A DNA stretch of 64,000 bases. Source: Epichloe hybrida (taxonomy: Eukaryota > Ascomycota > Sordariomycetes > Hypocreales > Clavicipitaceae). Under the pieces are notes generated by a model. The model saw nothing but the letters and a program-made list of their open reading frames with translations, ran no database searches and was not told where the DNA came from. Shown in pieces: positions 1 to 13,769 of the stretch. Numbering within the stretch: position 1 is the first letter of the stretch; each line of letters starts with the position of its first letter. The DNA lies in NCBI GenBank assembly GCA_019022495.1, contig JAFEKR010000018.1, forward strand, positions 1 through 64,000, read 5' to 3'. The translations under genes were made by a program, and so were the position numbers.

Positions 1-79
1 ACCCTAACCCTAACCCTAACCCTAACCCTAACCCTAACCCTAACCCTAACCCTAACCCTAACCCTAACCCTAACCCTAA
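1..79. repeat. Telomere, 13 x CCCTAA
   Basis: After one leading A, positions 2-79 are 13 perfect copies of CCCTAA, which is TTAGGG on the other strand. This is the usual telomere repeat of filamentous ascomycetes and marks base 1 as the physical left end of a chromosome. Confidence 0.98.
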
Positions 80-3000
80 GATAACATTATTCTAAGTAAC
101 TATAATATTTACAAATTCTAAGGATTTTAAGGATATTAGATTTACTACTTCCTAGTATAGTTCTATTAAATAGGAAATAATTAATTTTACTTCATCCCCC
201 TTTAGTTTCTATTAACATTATATTAGATATCCTATCTAGCATCTAATAATTAAAGCTAACTATAAAAGTTATAATACTATAATTAAAACTATAGTTTCTC
301 CTAGGTGTTTGCCTAAGTTAAAAGCTAGGATATTATATTTATTAGTAGCCTAAATATTTTCTAAATTAAGCTTTTGATTAGTAAGACCTTTAATCCTGTA
401 TCTTTTATTACTACTTTATAAGGTAAGGTAGAAATTGCTAGTCCCTAGTTTAGAGCTATAGGTTTCTCTCAATATAGCTTTAAAGCAAGTAATAGTCTCT
501 AAAACTCCATTTCTAATAGTTCTTAGATAGGTTAAGATTATTATTAAGTTACCTCTGCCTTACCCTAGTTACTTAATAAGTCTTAGGTATTATCTAAGTC
601 TAGAAGCTCCTAAATTTAATTTTAGAATTATTTATCTATAATAACTCCTAGTTTTACTATAGGCTTAGTAATTCTTTTATTTTATCCTTAGACTTAAGCT
701 AGTTTAAAAACCTTTAACTTATCCTTTAGTACTCTTATAGTAGCTGCATAACCTATCTTATCCCTTTTCATAATATAACTTAGGGGTTAGTAATTTAACA
801 TAAATATTATAAATAACTATATCTTATAAATAGTTATATACCTAGGTGGTGGAATTTAATCTCCTCCTAAAACTCTAACATAGTTAGACTTTATTTATCC
901 CTCTAACTCTTAGTATTAATCTCTCTTTATTTACTATAAGTTTTAGAACTAGTATATATGTTATTATTCCTTATCTTCTATTAAATATTTGTCTCTTAAT
1001 AAATAGTTAAAGCCTAAATATCCCTATTCCCTACACTTAAAGTACTAGTAATAATCTAAATCTCCCTTTACATAAGGACTACTTATATTAGCTTATTTTC
1101 CTAGGGATTAAGGTGTTTTATTTAAACTGTATTTTTATTAATTATATTATCTAGCTAATTAATTTATATCGCTAGCTGTTTAAGCCCTAAATACCTTAAG
1201 TTATTAAACTAACTGTAATATCTATTTATCTTTCTCTTTATCGCGTTTTACCTATTCCTTTATCTATAGTTAAAACAGATTTAATAGCGTAATAGCTTCT
1301 TTACTTAGTTAAGTAATCTTCTTAGAAGCAGACAAATAATAGTTATATAAAATAACTTTTAAATCTAATATAGTTAAATCCTAGGATGCAATACTTAACA
1401 TCTATTTCTCTAAAGAAGCTAGAAAGTCTAATACTTATTCTTGTAATTATAAGTCCATATCTCTATTTACTAAATAGGAGACAAAGTTAGTAAGTAACGT
1501 CTATTATATTCTAAGCTTTACCTTTAACGCAATTTATTTAGCTTAGTAAATATAAGATTTTAGTGTCTTACCCTTTTTATAAGCAAAACTAATAGCCTCT
1601 TTCTATAAAGCTATTTTAAATAGAAAGTCTAGCTTTTTAAACTTCTTTAAAAACTTCTTAGATATCCTAGTCTAAATATAGTCCTTAAAGTTAAGATCCT
1701 AGTACTATATTTTAGCTTTACCTCTAAGGCCTTAAATAAAGATATGTTAAGTAAAGGTATTTAAATATTTAGGTAGGATATTAGATATTACTACTATCAT
1801 TTTATAATATTTTATATACTCCTTTACTAGCCTATCTTTTAGGAGTTCTAAGAAGGTAATACTAGTTAAAGACATTAGGGAAGCCATAGCAAAGAATAAG
1901 TTATTTATAATAACTAATTATCCTAACTTCCTAGGGATAGATTAGCTAGTTAGGTTCTTTAGTTTAATTAATAGTAAATAAAATCCTAGAAGTATAGTTT
2001 CCTCTTATTAGTCTAGAATTAAGGAATATTCTAGGCTAGGAACTTATTAGTCTAGAAATAAAGAATATTCTAGGCTTAGAACAAATTTAGATAAGTTTCT
2101 ATCTAGTTTTATATCTAAGTTTAGCTCTAGCTTCTCTTTAGTTTAAGGGTTTAGAAAGTTTTATATAAAAAGGAATAGAAAACTTATACTAGGGCCTTAA
2201 CTTATTTATAGTTAAGATAAGTTTAATATAAGTATAAAGAAAGAAATTATTACTAAGATTTAAAGAAAAACTATAAAACTTATAGCTAGACTAGTAGTTA
2301 AAGAATTTATCTTAGTCTAGGTTAAGATAAGCTAAGTAAATATATAAAATACTTTATAAAAATCTCCTTACTAGAAAAGATAGCATTTTACTAGAATTAA
2401 ACTTAAAATTACTTACTAGCTTAGTTAAATAATAAAAAAAAAAACTAAGATTAAACTCTTAAGTAATACCTAAGAAAACCTATCTTATTTTACTTTTCTT
2501 TCCTAAACACTATTATCCTTTTCTTACTAATATACTATTCCTTATTTATTAAGCCTATTCTTATATTAGGTAAAAGCTTATTATAAGAATTTACTATTTT
2601 ATTATAGTATACTTACTTATTTTATATAGTATTTACTAATTAGAGAATACTATAAGTAATAAAGTAAGGTAAAAAGTAAAGAGAATTAGACTATAAGGCC
2701 TATATATACTACCTAGTTTCCTTATATATTTATATACCTAAACCTAGATTTTTAACTAGAAAGTATATCTTAAAAGGGTCTAAAAGTTATAAGGTTTAAT
2801 CCTTATATCTAGAGTTATCTAGTGCTTACTTTCCTATCTTAGGATTACTATAAGCTAACATTATTAATTTATAAGTTTATAAGTAGTAATAATTCTATTT
2901 TTATTAAGTATAAAAATACGGATTTTTATACTAGGTTTTTAACTCTTAGGTTAAAATTTAAGAGGCCTAAATCTCTTAAGTTCTTAGGTTATATTTAGTG

Positions 3001-3785
3001 TTATCTATCTTATAATACCTTATATACTATCTAGGCTCCCTAAACTTTTATTTTACTAAGGTTATAAATAGTAATTCCTATCCTAGATTTTCTAGCTTAG
3101 AAGTAGTTACTATAAGTATTCTAACTTATAAGTTTATAAATTTAGTTTACTAGTATTTACTCCTAGTTTTAGCTTATTTCTTATTATACTACTTATAATA
3201 TCTCCCTAAGATCTTAAGTACTAGGATAGTGCTATGCTTATTTCATATACTTATTCTTACCTTAATCCTTAACTTTAATTAGTTAGGTTTCTTTAAGTTT
3301 ATTAATTATTTAGACTATCTTTAGTATTTAGGTATTATTTAAAGAAATACCCTTAACCTAAGTTTCTTATTAAATATTACAAGTATTTCTATAATCCTAT
3401 AGTTTTATATCCTATCTAGCCTATTACTATAGCTTTAGGTATTCTTATATTATCTAATAGATAGGTTCCTAACTATAGCTAGAGTTTATTCTTATCTCTT
3501 TATAGTAACTATAGCTCTATTATTTAATCCTTATTATTTAATAACTATAGCTATTCTAATAGGTTTATAATACTTTATTATAATCTTCTATTTTAATTAT
3601 ATTATTCAATTAATTATTTAAATATCTCCTTAGAGGCTATAGATTATTGCTTATTTAATAATTATTTTAATTTAGAGTCTAAATAAATATCCTAGTCTTA
3701 TTATTATAAAACCTAACCAAAAGTTAATAAGTATAATAATACTTGTATTAACTAAGTAAGCTCTTTGCTAATGCCTTATATAACT
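80..3785. repeat. AT-rich, RIP-decayed subtelomere
   Basis: This is about 3.7 kb of extremely AT-rich sequence, dense in TA, CTA and TTA, with CpG and CpA almost absent and no usable reading frame on either strand. That composition is the signature of repeat-induced point mutation acting on formerly repeated DNA. I cannot recognise the original element. A telomere-linked helicase gene or a transposon are both possible, but nothing in the sequence supports either one. Confidence 0.85.
2005..2082. repeat. Tandem 39-bp direct repeat, two copies
   Basis: Copies at 2005-2043 and 2044-2082 both start TTATTAGTCTAGAA and end GAAC or AGAAC, with only a few differences between them. It is a local duplication inside the AT-rich block. 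Confidence 0.8.
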
Positions 3786-3825
3786 CTGCTCATCTATTAC
3801 ATAATCCATTCTCCACCTTAACAGA

Positions 3826-4459
3826 CCGGATCAAGCTGCCAAAGACCCAATATAAGCTAGTGCGCGTCGTCGGCCCGGCTGTCCGGACCGAGTCAGGTCG
3901 TGCCTATGCCGATAATGGCAGGGAGAGACTTGCGTACGCGGGCAACGCCTCCGGACGTGACTTGGAGAATGGCGTCTGTCAGCTATGATTGCGGTCTTTG
4001 AAAGCGACGGATTGGAAACATCTAATATTGTTTGGGACCCGGTCGAGCGGCCTCGATGGAATCGAGTGCCCCCCCAACTGGCTCGAATACGCATTCCATT
4101 CCGGATAGTTCCCAACCGGACTGCCTAGCCGTCGATTGTGTCGCGGGCGTTCAGCCCCAGGCGGAATTGCTATTGCTGCGGTGCTTTGGCCCGAGCAGCG
4201 CACTACAGCACCCAGGAGCAGATCTCCGCCACCAGGGCCAAAATGCCGATGGTATGAGACCCTTTGCCAGGTTGAAGAGGCGGTTCTGGACTATTCTACC
4301 GGCAGCGAAGGAAATCGCCAAGTATGTGACATTGCACCCACGGATAAGTAGACTTGTTATTACGAAAGAGGACCAAGTACGAAAGCATATATGGGATCAC
4401 AGAGTGCATTAAGACGGGCACAGCAAAAGCAAAATCGCATCTTGCAATCAAACTGCGCA
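3826..4459 (+). promoter_or_regulatory. Promoter region of the polyketide synthase
   Basis: This is about 630 bp of normal base composition between two AT-rich blocks, lying immediately 5' of the PKS start codon at 4460. A TATA-like CATATATGGG lies near 4386, and GC-rich CGG/CCG half-sites of the Zn2Cys6 type occur around 3870-3890. Short open frames here have no recognisable domains. The transposon at 4471 now separates this promoter from the body of the gene. Confidence 0.6.
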
Positions 4460-4470
4460 ATGTCACCAAG

Positions 4471-4504
4471 GGTGTGATTCACGAAAACTCTGCTAAGTTG
4501 GCAG
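4471..4504 (+). repeat. Left terminal inverted repeat of the transposon
   Basis: This 34-bp repeat begins GGTGTGATTCACG and contains ACTCTGCTAAGTT. It pairs with 7508-7541 in inverted orientation. Confidence 0.85.
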
Positions 4505-7500
4505 GGACGACCCACAGTACAACTTGTATGTGGATCACTATGGGGCGATTACTTTGTACAGTCCAAGCTTACATTTTATAGCTTTTTCTCACTGCCCTTA
4601 GCGTCTGTAACCCCTTATAACTAATATTCCCTTTATAAATAGTAAAAAAATTTAATCTATATTGTAATTCGTTAGCAAACACCTTATAATTTAAATATCA
4701 ATTAATATAATATCCTAATTCACGTAGTCATAGGTATTATTTACTAATTAGTCTTGCTAGTCTAATATAAAGACGCTTTTCCTGCTTAATTTACTACTTA
4801 AAGCTTAGTGTAAGTAGTAGCTTAATAATAAGAAGCCTAGTATTATAAGAGACCTCTTTAAGGGCTTTCTTCTTACCCTTACCCTTAAATTCCTAACTTA
4901 TTAATAGGAGGTAAGGCTTATTAAGAATTACTATATATAGCTAAAGAAGGTATGGCAAGTATTCTAAGCCGTAAAGTCACGATCTAGTATAACTTATAAT
5001 AAAGAGACTAGAAAGCTTTAAATAAGTAAGTAAAATATTAAATTTATTAAGGAGGTTTATAAGAGATTTAGGAGAGCTATTATAAGGAAGCCTCTAATTA
5101 TTAATAAGTCTTTTATAGCTATAAAGTAAGTAAAGGTCTTTACACTAGACCTTCTAGCTAGTAATAGGATTCTTAAGGCTTAGGATAATAAAGGATTTGC
5201 TATAGTAAAGGAGGAAATAGGATAAGGTAGCTACTCTCTGGAACTATTTAATAAAGAAGATAATACTAGAGGTATGTAATAAAGTACTAATAATAATATT
5301 CCTTATTTTATACAAGAGATTTAGGATAATAATAATCCCTTTAAAGTTAATAATAATTCTTTGCTTTACCTAGATATTTCTAAAATCATAGGAGATAGCT
5401 ACTCTCCTAGTTATAGTTCTTAAAGGCTAGCTTGTAGCTACTTATTAAATCCTTTTACTAGGTCTATACCTAGTAAATTATAGCTAAATAAATTACTAAA
5501 GAGCTTATAGAAGCGAAAGGCTATGGTATAGTTAACAAAGCTTTCGGAGGTTATATTAAAGGTCCTTAGGCCGCATACCGCGGGCCCTAGGTAGCATGTC
5601 TTTTCCCTAAGGTTTATAAATATAGAAGATATTACATAAGCACTTAAGGACTATTAATTATATAGCAAAGAGCTTAGGATAGCTATAGTAATCTGAATTA
5701 TCTTATAGTTAAAGGAGGATTATATAAATACTCTTATTTAGAATACATTATTATTAAGGGAGGCAAAGAAAGCATAGGTTAAATTAAACTTTAGTATTAG
5801 GCTTAGCTAGGTTAAATAAGCAAGGGTATTAATATCTTCTGTAGGCGTGTGTATTATTACTTTTCTCTTTATAGTACTATTAGCACAAAAGCTATAATTT
5901 ATTAATAACACTACTAATTTTATCTAATATATATATCCTTAACCTATTCTATGCTTTAGTATTAATCCTAAAGCCACTTAGTAACTTATTTACAAATCTA
6001 TAACCCTATGTAGCGTTAATTTATCTTATTAGCTTGCCTAGTAGCTACTTAAAGAGCTTTACGCTTGTCTAGAGGTAATAGCTTTATCTTATATACTTTA
6101 AATTCATTAGGTTTCTTCCTACCTATTTTAATAAAGTTAAACAGACTAGTAATAGCATAGATTATCTTAATTTACATAAGAAACTTATATTTAGCTATAC
6201 TATAGCAAATAATCTTCTACTTTTGCTTACACTACCTAAAGACTTGCTTAATTACTATTCTTAATTATAAGTGCTAATAATTAAAGAGCTCTTCTTAGTT
6301 TATAGGTTGCTAACTAGTAAGTACTTAGTCTTGTAAATAATACTAAACTCTTGAAAAAGGTATGATTAGCCCCTGATTTATACTAAATCTTACATTACTA
6401 AGATAAAAGTAACCTTAGGGTATTGAAAATAACTTTAATAATACTATCTATATTAAGGTTATATTATTAATAGAACCTTCCGCGCTAGGTAGTATATATT
6501 AAAATAATCCCTTAAAGCTAGTGGCTACTAGTATATTTTGTGAGATATTATTTTTCCTTAACTAAAACCTCTTTTACTATGAAAGCAAGATATGTGTAGG
6601 AATATACGTGCTATCTATAGCGCTAATTACACTATTAAATTAAAGGAATCTATTATTTAATTTCATAATAGGTAATATAAACTCTAGGTTTAGCTAACAA
6701 ACAAATCTTATATGTAGTTTCCTTACTAAGTTAAGTAACTTATAAAAAATCCATAATACTAATAATTAGCTTAGATAAAACTAATAGCCTGCGTTTCTTT
6801 AAGGCTTATTATAGGTATAGATCTATAAGAATATTATTACTTTCTGCTTAACTAATTAGTATTATAAATCCTTAAGCGAAGTATTATTCTAAAGCTAGCT
6901 ATAGAGCTAAAGAAAGGTCTCCTTTAGTATTTAAAAGAGTTATATAAAGTAATAACTAGGCTTCTAAAGAATATAATAGTAAAGGTCCTGTGAGGTAGTT
7001 AGTAATTATTAAGCTCCTTCTTTAAGAGCTATAAATTCATTAGTATTATTAGTATTATTAGTATTATTATAATAGTAATAGTAGATATGCTCTTAGAGGT
7101 AATAGGGCTAATAAAGCACTCTCTGTATTCTTGCTGCGGCCTTATAGTATAGGAGAATTAATACTATAACGCGAAGATTATTACTATTATTATTTTCTTT
7201 AATAGTAATATGCTTAAATAAGAGGTTATAATTCCTAAGAAAGGTTATTATAGCGCTTTGCTAACTTTATTATAGTGCTTCCTATAAAGTTTACAAAGTA
7301 ATTTACTCCTTACAAAAATAAAAGCTAAAAAACAGTAGAATTCCCTTTATTCTTAGTATCTAATCCTATTATAGGTATTTACGCGCCCCCTGCTAGTATA
7401 GTATATTATAAACAAGGGTAAATACAAAGTGAACTTAATTCCATAACTTTCTATGCAAATTTGCAGCCGAAAATGGTTAGCGCGTCCCTTGTGCATCGTT

Positions 7501-7507
7501 GTGCACT

Positions 7508-7541
7508 CTGCTAACTTAGCAGAGTTTTCGTGGATCACACC
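7508..7541 (-). repeat. Right terminal inverted repeat of the transposon
   Basis: This is the inverted copy of 4471-4504. It overlaps a perfect 19-bp palindrome at 7506-7524 (CTCTGCTAA-C-TTAGCAGAG), which could form a hairpin or be a transposase-binding site. Confidence 0.85.
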
Positions 7542-10500
7542 CCAAGAGCCGTTCAAAGTGACAGCATCGATGGGGGTGCCCTCGAGCCCATTGCCATATG
7601 CGGAATGGGTAAGTCCATCTTTACTTTCACCTTCTAGCCTTATTAGTCCAGGTCTCACATTTTGTTCCCAGCCTGCCGTCTCCCCGGCGGCGTCAACTCG
7701 GAGTCGTCTTTTTGGAAGATGCTGGTCGAGAAGCGCACCGGGCAGACGCCCAAGGTGCCGGCCTCGCGCTTCAACATTGACGCGCACCTCCACGAGAACC
7801 TCGACCGACCTGGCTCTCTCAATGTTCCTGGTGGTTACTTTCTTGACGGTAGCCCAGAGGACTTTGACCCGACGTTTTTTAACATTACTCCCGTGGAGGC
7901 GCAGAGCTTGGATCCGCAGCAGAGAAAGGCGCTCGAGGTGAGCTATGAGTGTATGACGTCGGCTGGTCTTACACTAGAAGAGGCTGCGGGATCCAACACG
8001 GCCGTCTTTGTGGGCTCTTTTACTTCAGATTATCGTGAGTTTTACCGTATCATAGTAACGGACTTGTGATGACTCATTCTGGAGGTACCAGAACAAATGT
8101 CGATGAGAGAGCCGGATTTCCGACCCAGCTATGCAGCGACTGGTGTCGATACGGGTATCATTAGTAACCGTATCGGAAACACATTCAACTTGAATGGGCC
8201 TAGGTAAGCTCACAAAACGCATTCAAAAAGAGTTCAACACTGATCTGCCACAGCTTTACCATCAACACAGCATGCTCCTCCTCTGTCTATGCCATTCACA
8301 ATGCCTGTCATGCACTGCGGGCGCGAGACTGCGACGCCGCCATCGTGGGCGGTGTCAACCTAATCCTCACCGTCGATCAGCACATGAACACGGCCAAGCT
8401 GGGCGTCCTCTCCCCCACGTCGACATGTCATACTTTTGATGCTTCCGTAGATGGGTACGGTCGCGCCGAGGGTGCTGGCGCAATGTACCTCAAGCGTCTG
8501 TCGGATGCTATTCGCTGCGGCGACCCCATCAGAGGCGTCTTGCGAGCCACTGCGGTCAATACGTAAGCCAATGGCTTTTCTCTATACTTAAGCTCTTCAT
8601 AAACTGATGCCAGTGCTTTTTTTTTAGAAATGGAAGAATCCCTGGTATGGGCATCACGCACCCTAGCGCCAAGGGCCAGGAAAGAGTCGTCCGTATGGCG
8701 TACGAAAAGGCGTGGCTGGATCCGAACCTGACGGCCTACGCGGAGCTGCACGGGACTGGCACACCAGTCGGAGACCCTGTTGAAGTGAAGGCCATTTCCA
8801 ATGCTCTCAATGATACCCGATCCCGTGAAAAGCCATTGGTTCTTGGAGCGGTAAGTGGCATGATCTAGTAGGTTCTCAGAAACACACCGGCGCTGACATA
8901 CCCATACAGGTCAAGCCAAACATTGGTCATAGTGAAGCGGCGAGTGGAATCTTTGCCGTGATGAAGGCAGCGCTGATGACGGAGTCGGGCGTGATTCCGG
9001 GCACTGCGCTCCTGAAGAACTTGAACCCTGCTAGTATGTGCTCTTAGCATATCTTACTGGCTCCTCAAGTGATTACTGACAAATCGCAGTTCACGAGGAT
9101 GAGTGGAATGTCAAGGTCAACAGAGATACCTCGCCATGGCCGAGTGGTTTCCCAGTTCGCCGCGCCAGTGTTTCATCCTTTGGCTACGGCGGTACCAACG
9201 GCCATGTCGTTGTTGAGGCTGTCGAGACTCTGTATCCCTCGGTATGTATCTCATGGAGCAGAATGTGGGCGTCTTTCAGTATTGAGCTAACAGTTGAAAT
9301 AGTATCAACACGCCAAGTCAAAACGCGAGGCTGCGTATGATCACTCCACGTCAAAGGCAGTCCTAGTCTGCCTGTCTGCCCACGACAAGCCAACACTCAA
9401 GAGAGTCATCAGCGACACTGCCACCGTTGCACCAGATTACTACACGATTGATCTCGCTCATACCCTCAACGTTCACCGTACCGCTTTTGCGCAAAGGGCC
9501 TTTACCATTATGCGCGATGGTCAAGAAACTGCCGCATTCGATGCCACTGCTCTCCGCACAGGGAGTGCTCCCGGCAAGAAGTCGAAGGGGGCTGCTTTCC
9601 TCTTCACCGGACAAGGCGTAAGTTCACGGCTTTCATTTGAAATCTGATTTCCATGTGCTGACGCAACATAGGCTCAATGGGCTGGTATGGGCCGAGTGGC
9701 CATGGCCGAGTTTCCCATTTTTGCAGAAGTGATTCACAGCCTGGACCGCATCCTCGCGCAAGTGAAGCCGGCCCCTACATTCAAACTCGCAGACGTGATC
9801 CTCGCGGACCCCGTCGACGCAGCAGCCAGCCTCGCCGAGCCCCTCGTCGTGCAGCCGCTCTGCACGGCCGTCCAGATCGCCCTGGTGGAGCTCTTCTCTC
9901 AATGGGAGGTCGAGCCCGTCGTCAGTGTCGGTCACTCCTCCGGCGAGATTGCGGCGGCCTACGCCGCCGGTCTCATCAGCGCCCCCGAAGCCATCGTCGC
10001 CGCATACTGCCGCGGTGTGGCGGTCCAGTCGCACTCCACCACCGGCTCCATGCTGGCTGTTGGTCTAGGCGCAAAGGAAGTGAAGCCACATCTCCCTCTC
10101 GATATGTCAGACGCCTGTATTGCTTGCGAGAACTCGCCCCAGAGCGTGACAGTGAGTGGTCGAGCGGAGACTATTGCTCAGCTGGGCGAGTCTCTTCACG
10201 CCCTGGGCATCTTTGTCCGCGAGCTCAAGACTGGTAGGGCCTACCACTCGCCGCACATGGATGATGCGGCGCTGGCTTACAAGTCTCTCCTATCATCGTC
10301 TATGGCGCTTCTGACCAGAGAGGACCGCCAATGGCGCCGTGCTCGTTCCGAAATGATCTCCTCTGTCACCGGTGAGCGCGTGACCGGCAACGTCTTGACA
10401 GAAGACTATTTCTGCCTGAACCTGACCCGGCGAGTACGCTTCGACGAAGCCGTGCAGCACATGGCCGCCGACGAAGCGTTCGCCTGCGTCACCGTGGCGC

Positions 10501-13500
10501 TGGAAGTCGGACCGCACTCTGCGCTCGCCGGCCCTTTCAAGCAAATTCGTCAGGCAGCCAAGATGGATCGCTTTACATACATTGCATCCATGGTCCGCAA
10601 CAAAAACGATGCGGACCAGCTTCTTTCAGTTGCCGGCTCTCTTTTCCTGGCCAACTATCCCGTGCGTCTGGAAGAAGTCAACGCGGCCGCCTATGACGAG
10701 CGTGACAAGTCGGCCTTCCGCAAGCCTCGTACCCAATACCTCTTGGTCGACTTGCCCCCGTACCCGTGGAACTACGAGCGTTCGCACTGGTATGAGCCCC
10801 GTGGTAGCGCTGAGCAGCGCGGTCGCGCGTACCCTCGCCATGATTTGCTTGGCAGCCGCGTGTCGGGCCTGTCTTCAGGAAACCGAGTCTGGTGCAATAT
10901 GCTTAGCGTGCGAGACGTCCCGTGGCTCGCTGATCATAGACTCGGCGGAAGTGCCATTTTCCCAGCCGCCGGATATCTCGCCATGGCTACTGAAGCCACC
11001 CGTCAGGTCTACGAGACAGAAGAAGGAGGCAAGGAAACAGCGCTTGGAGGTATTACGCTCCGAGACATTGAGATCAAGACTGCGCTGAGCATTCCGGATG
11101 CCGAGGACGAAGGAGTCGAGACGTTGTTGTCTCTGCTGCCATCTGACGCTCCGGGTTGGTACTCCTTCACCATTGAATCATACTCGGAAGAGGGCAAGTG
11201 GACTTCCCACTGCATTGGGCGTATCCGCGCCGAGACTTCCGCCGTCTCCATGAACCAAGCCAGATCTCCCGTTGTCGAAAAGGCTCTGGATCAGTATACG
11301 CCTGCTCATCGCTGGTACGACGCTTTTGAGCGTGTGGGCTTCCATTACGGTCCTGCGTTCCAGCAGATGAAGTACGCCCGCACCAACGGCGGCATGAACC
11401 ATGCTGCCGGTGACGTGATGGTGCAAGCGACGTCTGGACTGGTTCAGGGCGAGTCTCGGGCTGTGATTCACCCTTCGACGATTGATGCTTGCTTTCACCT
11501 CGTCATCATCTCGACCCACGCCGGTAAACACAGAGAGATGTCGTGGGGCGTTGTGCCCACGCGCATTGAGGAGATATCTATGGCGTTTCCTGGAGCTGGA
11601 GACGTAGATGTGGGCCATGCTCTCGCCTGGTCCAGCTCGTTGGACAATCGCCGCTCCATCAGCAATGTGCAGCTCCAAGGCAGGAGTAGCCAGACGCTTC
11701 TGGACATCAAGAACCTTATCACCGTCTCTTATGAGGCCGCGGTCCCTGTGTCGGCTGGCGATGTTGCGCCTCCTGCGCCTTTCTCGGTGTCTACCTGGAA
11801 GCCTGATCTGTCCAAGATTGCAACTGGCAAGTCTTTCGAGTCTGTTTTGCGCGGAGACAAGACAAACACTTTGAGCAAGCTGGTTGAGCTAGTAGCTCAC
11901 CGTCAATCTGTCAGCAGTATTTTCATTTTCGGGTCGCCTACCGCTGATGTTGTTGACGCCATCATCCACCAAGTGTCCAGCGCTGTGGCTGTCAAGGTCG
12001 GCTACACAGGGGACAGTGCACCGATTCTCTCCGAGAAGGCTACTGACATGGTTACTTTGGAGCCCGTTTCCTCTGAAATCGAGGCTTGGGGTCCTGAATT
12101 GAAGAAGCAGTCTTTTGACGTTGTCGTCGTCGGCAAGTGTAACTCGGAGGAGGTGCTGCCTCTCACCAATGACCAAGGGTGGATTCTTGGACTTGTCAAC
12201 GACGCCTCAGCTGTGCCTGAGTCGGCTCTTGTCGTAGGCGATTACTACGCCCTCCAAAAAACAGGCCAAGAGGTTACTCTGGATGGCCATCTGCCGACAA
12301 TTACTTTGCTCTCGTTCCTTGATGTAAAGAGCTCCCGAGACCTAGCCGCCGCCCTACAGGCCACGGGAAACAGCGTTGCGCAGAAGACTCTTTCCGAATA
12401 CAAAAGAAACTCGGACGCATACGTTGTCATTGATGATACCAACGGCCAGTTCTTCTCTTCCCTGAACGCGGCCTCATTCGCCGCCTTGAAGCAGGTCTTT
12501 GCCGCTTCCACTCCCGTCCTGTGGCTGACCAAGGGCGTTCAGGAGGGCCACTCCATGGTTGGTGGCATGGCTGCCGGCTTTTTGCGCGTTCTGTGCTCGG
12601 AGATGGCCGCGGTCCGCGTTGTTCTGCTCGACTACAGCAAAGACGAATCGCTCGGTGTCGTTGGTCGCGCCGTGGTTGAGCTCCTTTCACAGGCTGACAG
12701 CAAAATGTCTGGCTATGACAATGAGTTCTGGATTAACAATGGCGTACTACACGTGTCGCGCCTTTTCCCAGACGACAAGCTCAATCGCGAGATTGAGGGC
12801 GTCACCAGTGTTTCTGATTTACCCTCTGGCTCTGTGCCCCTGGGCGAGCCGGTGAAGGTGCGGGTGGTGGATGGTGAGGCTTGCCTTGAGCCAGTTGGTC
12901 GGCACGCCAAGCTGGCGCCAAACGAGGTTGCGATTCAGTTGTCAATTACAGAAGCGCCGGTGCCACAGATCAAGACTGTTTTGGCAGCTGGCACCATTTG
13001 CAGGGCGGGTGAAGTTGTTGATCCTGCCGTCATCGGTCGCTATGCTGTCTGTGTTGTTTCTGGTGAACCAGCTACGGTCGCTCATACTGCTGTCTTTGCA
13101 ACCTTTGACAATCAGAACCAAGCTGCCTCGGGAAACAGCATCAGATATATGGAGACACTAGGCCATCTTGCAAAGATTGTCGACCTGGCGCTTCACAAGA
13201 CGCAGCTGCAATCTGGCGACGTGTTGATGGCACTGCCTGGACCAACAGCTACTCTGGAGGTATTGCCCCGACTCTGCAGTGCCCACGGCTGGAGCCTGGC
13301 GATTGCAACTCGCTCCAAAGAAGAACTCGAGCATTACGAACTGCTGACCGCATTGAAAGACGTGACTCTTTTGGCCGCAGATGATGTTGAAAGTCTCGTG
13401 CGCCATCTTGAGGCAAAGGCTGAGTCTGCTCACGAAATCGCTGTTCTCGCCCACGATTTTGCGGACCTCAGTCGTGAGATCTGGAGACGTATTCCAGCCT

Positions 13501-13769
13501 CGGGCCGTTTTATGCTTTTGAACAGCGAATCTAAGCTGCTGGTGCCTGATGCAGGCCCCTTTGCGCGCGGGGCCTGTTTCGTGACGTCGTCTGCCAGCGC
13601 GGCTCCGTCTTCGTCAGTCCTGGCAAGCTGTCTCCGGGAGATGGAGCAGCATCCCGAGATTCTTTCTTCGGATGCTGTATTGGTCAATGGCGATTATTCT
13701 GGTACTAGGGCTGGTCATGGTTATTCCAAGAGGCAAATCATTAGCCTTCGCTCCAGTGACGAGTTCAAG

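Larger units (their letters stand above)
4471..7541. mobile_element. TIR DNA transposon (RIP-decayed) inserted in PKS codon 4
   Basis: Terminal inverted repeats lie at 4471-4504 and 7508-7541. They match at 32 of 34 positions, and both mismatches are transitions. The outer ends read GGTGTGAT and ATCACACC. The 5-bp sequence CCAAG directly flanks both sides (4466-4470 and 7542-7546), which fits a target-site duplication. The interior, about 4583-7440, is very AT-rich and has no intact transposase, as expected after RIP. The length is 3071 bp. A 5-bp duplication does not fit Tc1/mariner (TA) or hAT (8 bp) and the superfamily is not assigned. It interrupts the PKS just after its start codon. Confidence 0.85.

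Noticed and set aside
80..3785. Telomere-linked helicase gene
   Set aside because: Often found at fungal chromosome ends, but this AT-rich block shows no helicase motif in any frame.
3831..4412. Overlapping short open frames on both strands upstream of the PKS
   Set aside because: No domains and mutual overlap; better read as the PKS promoter.
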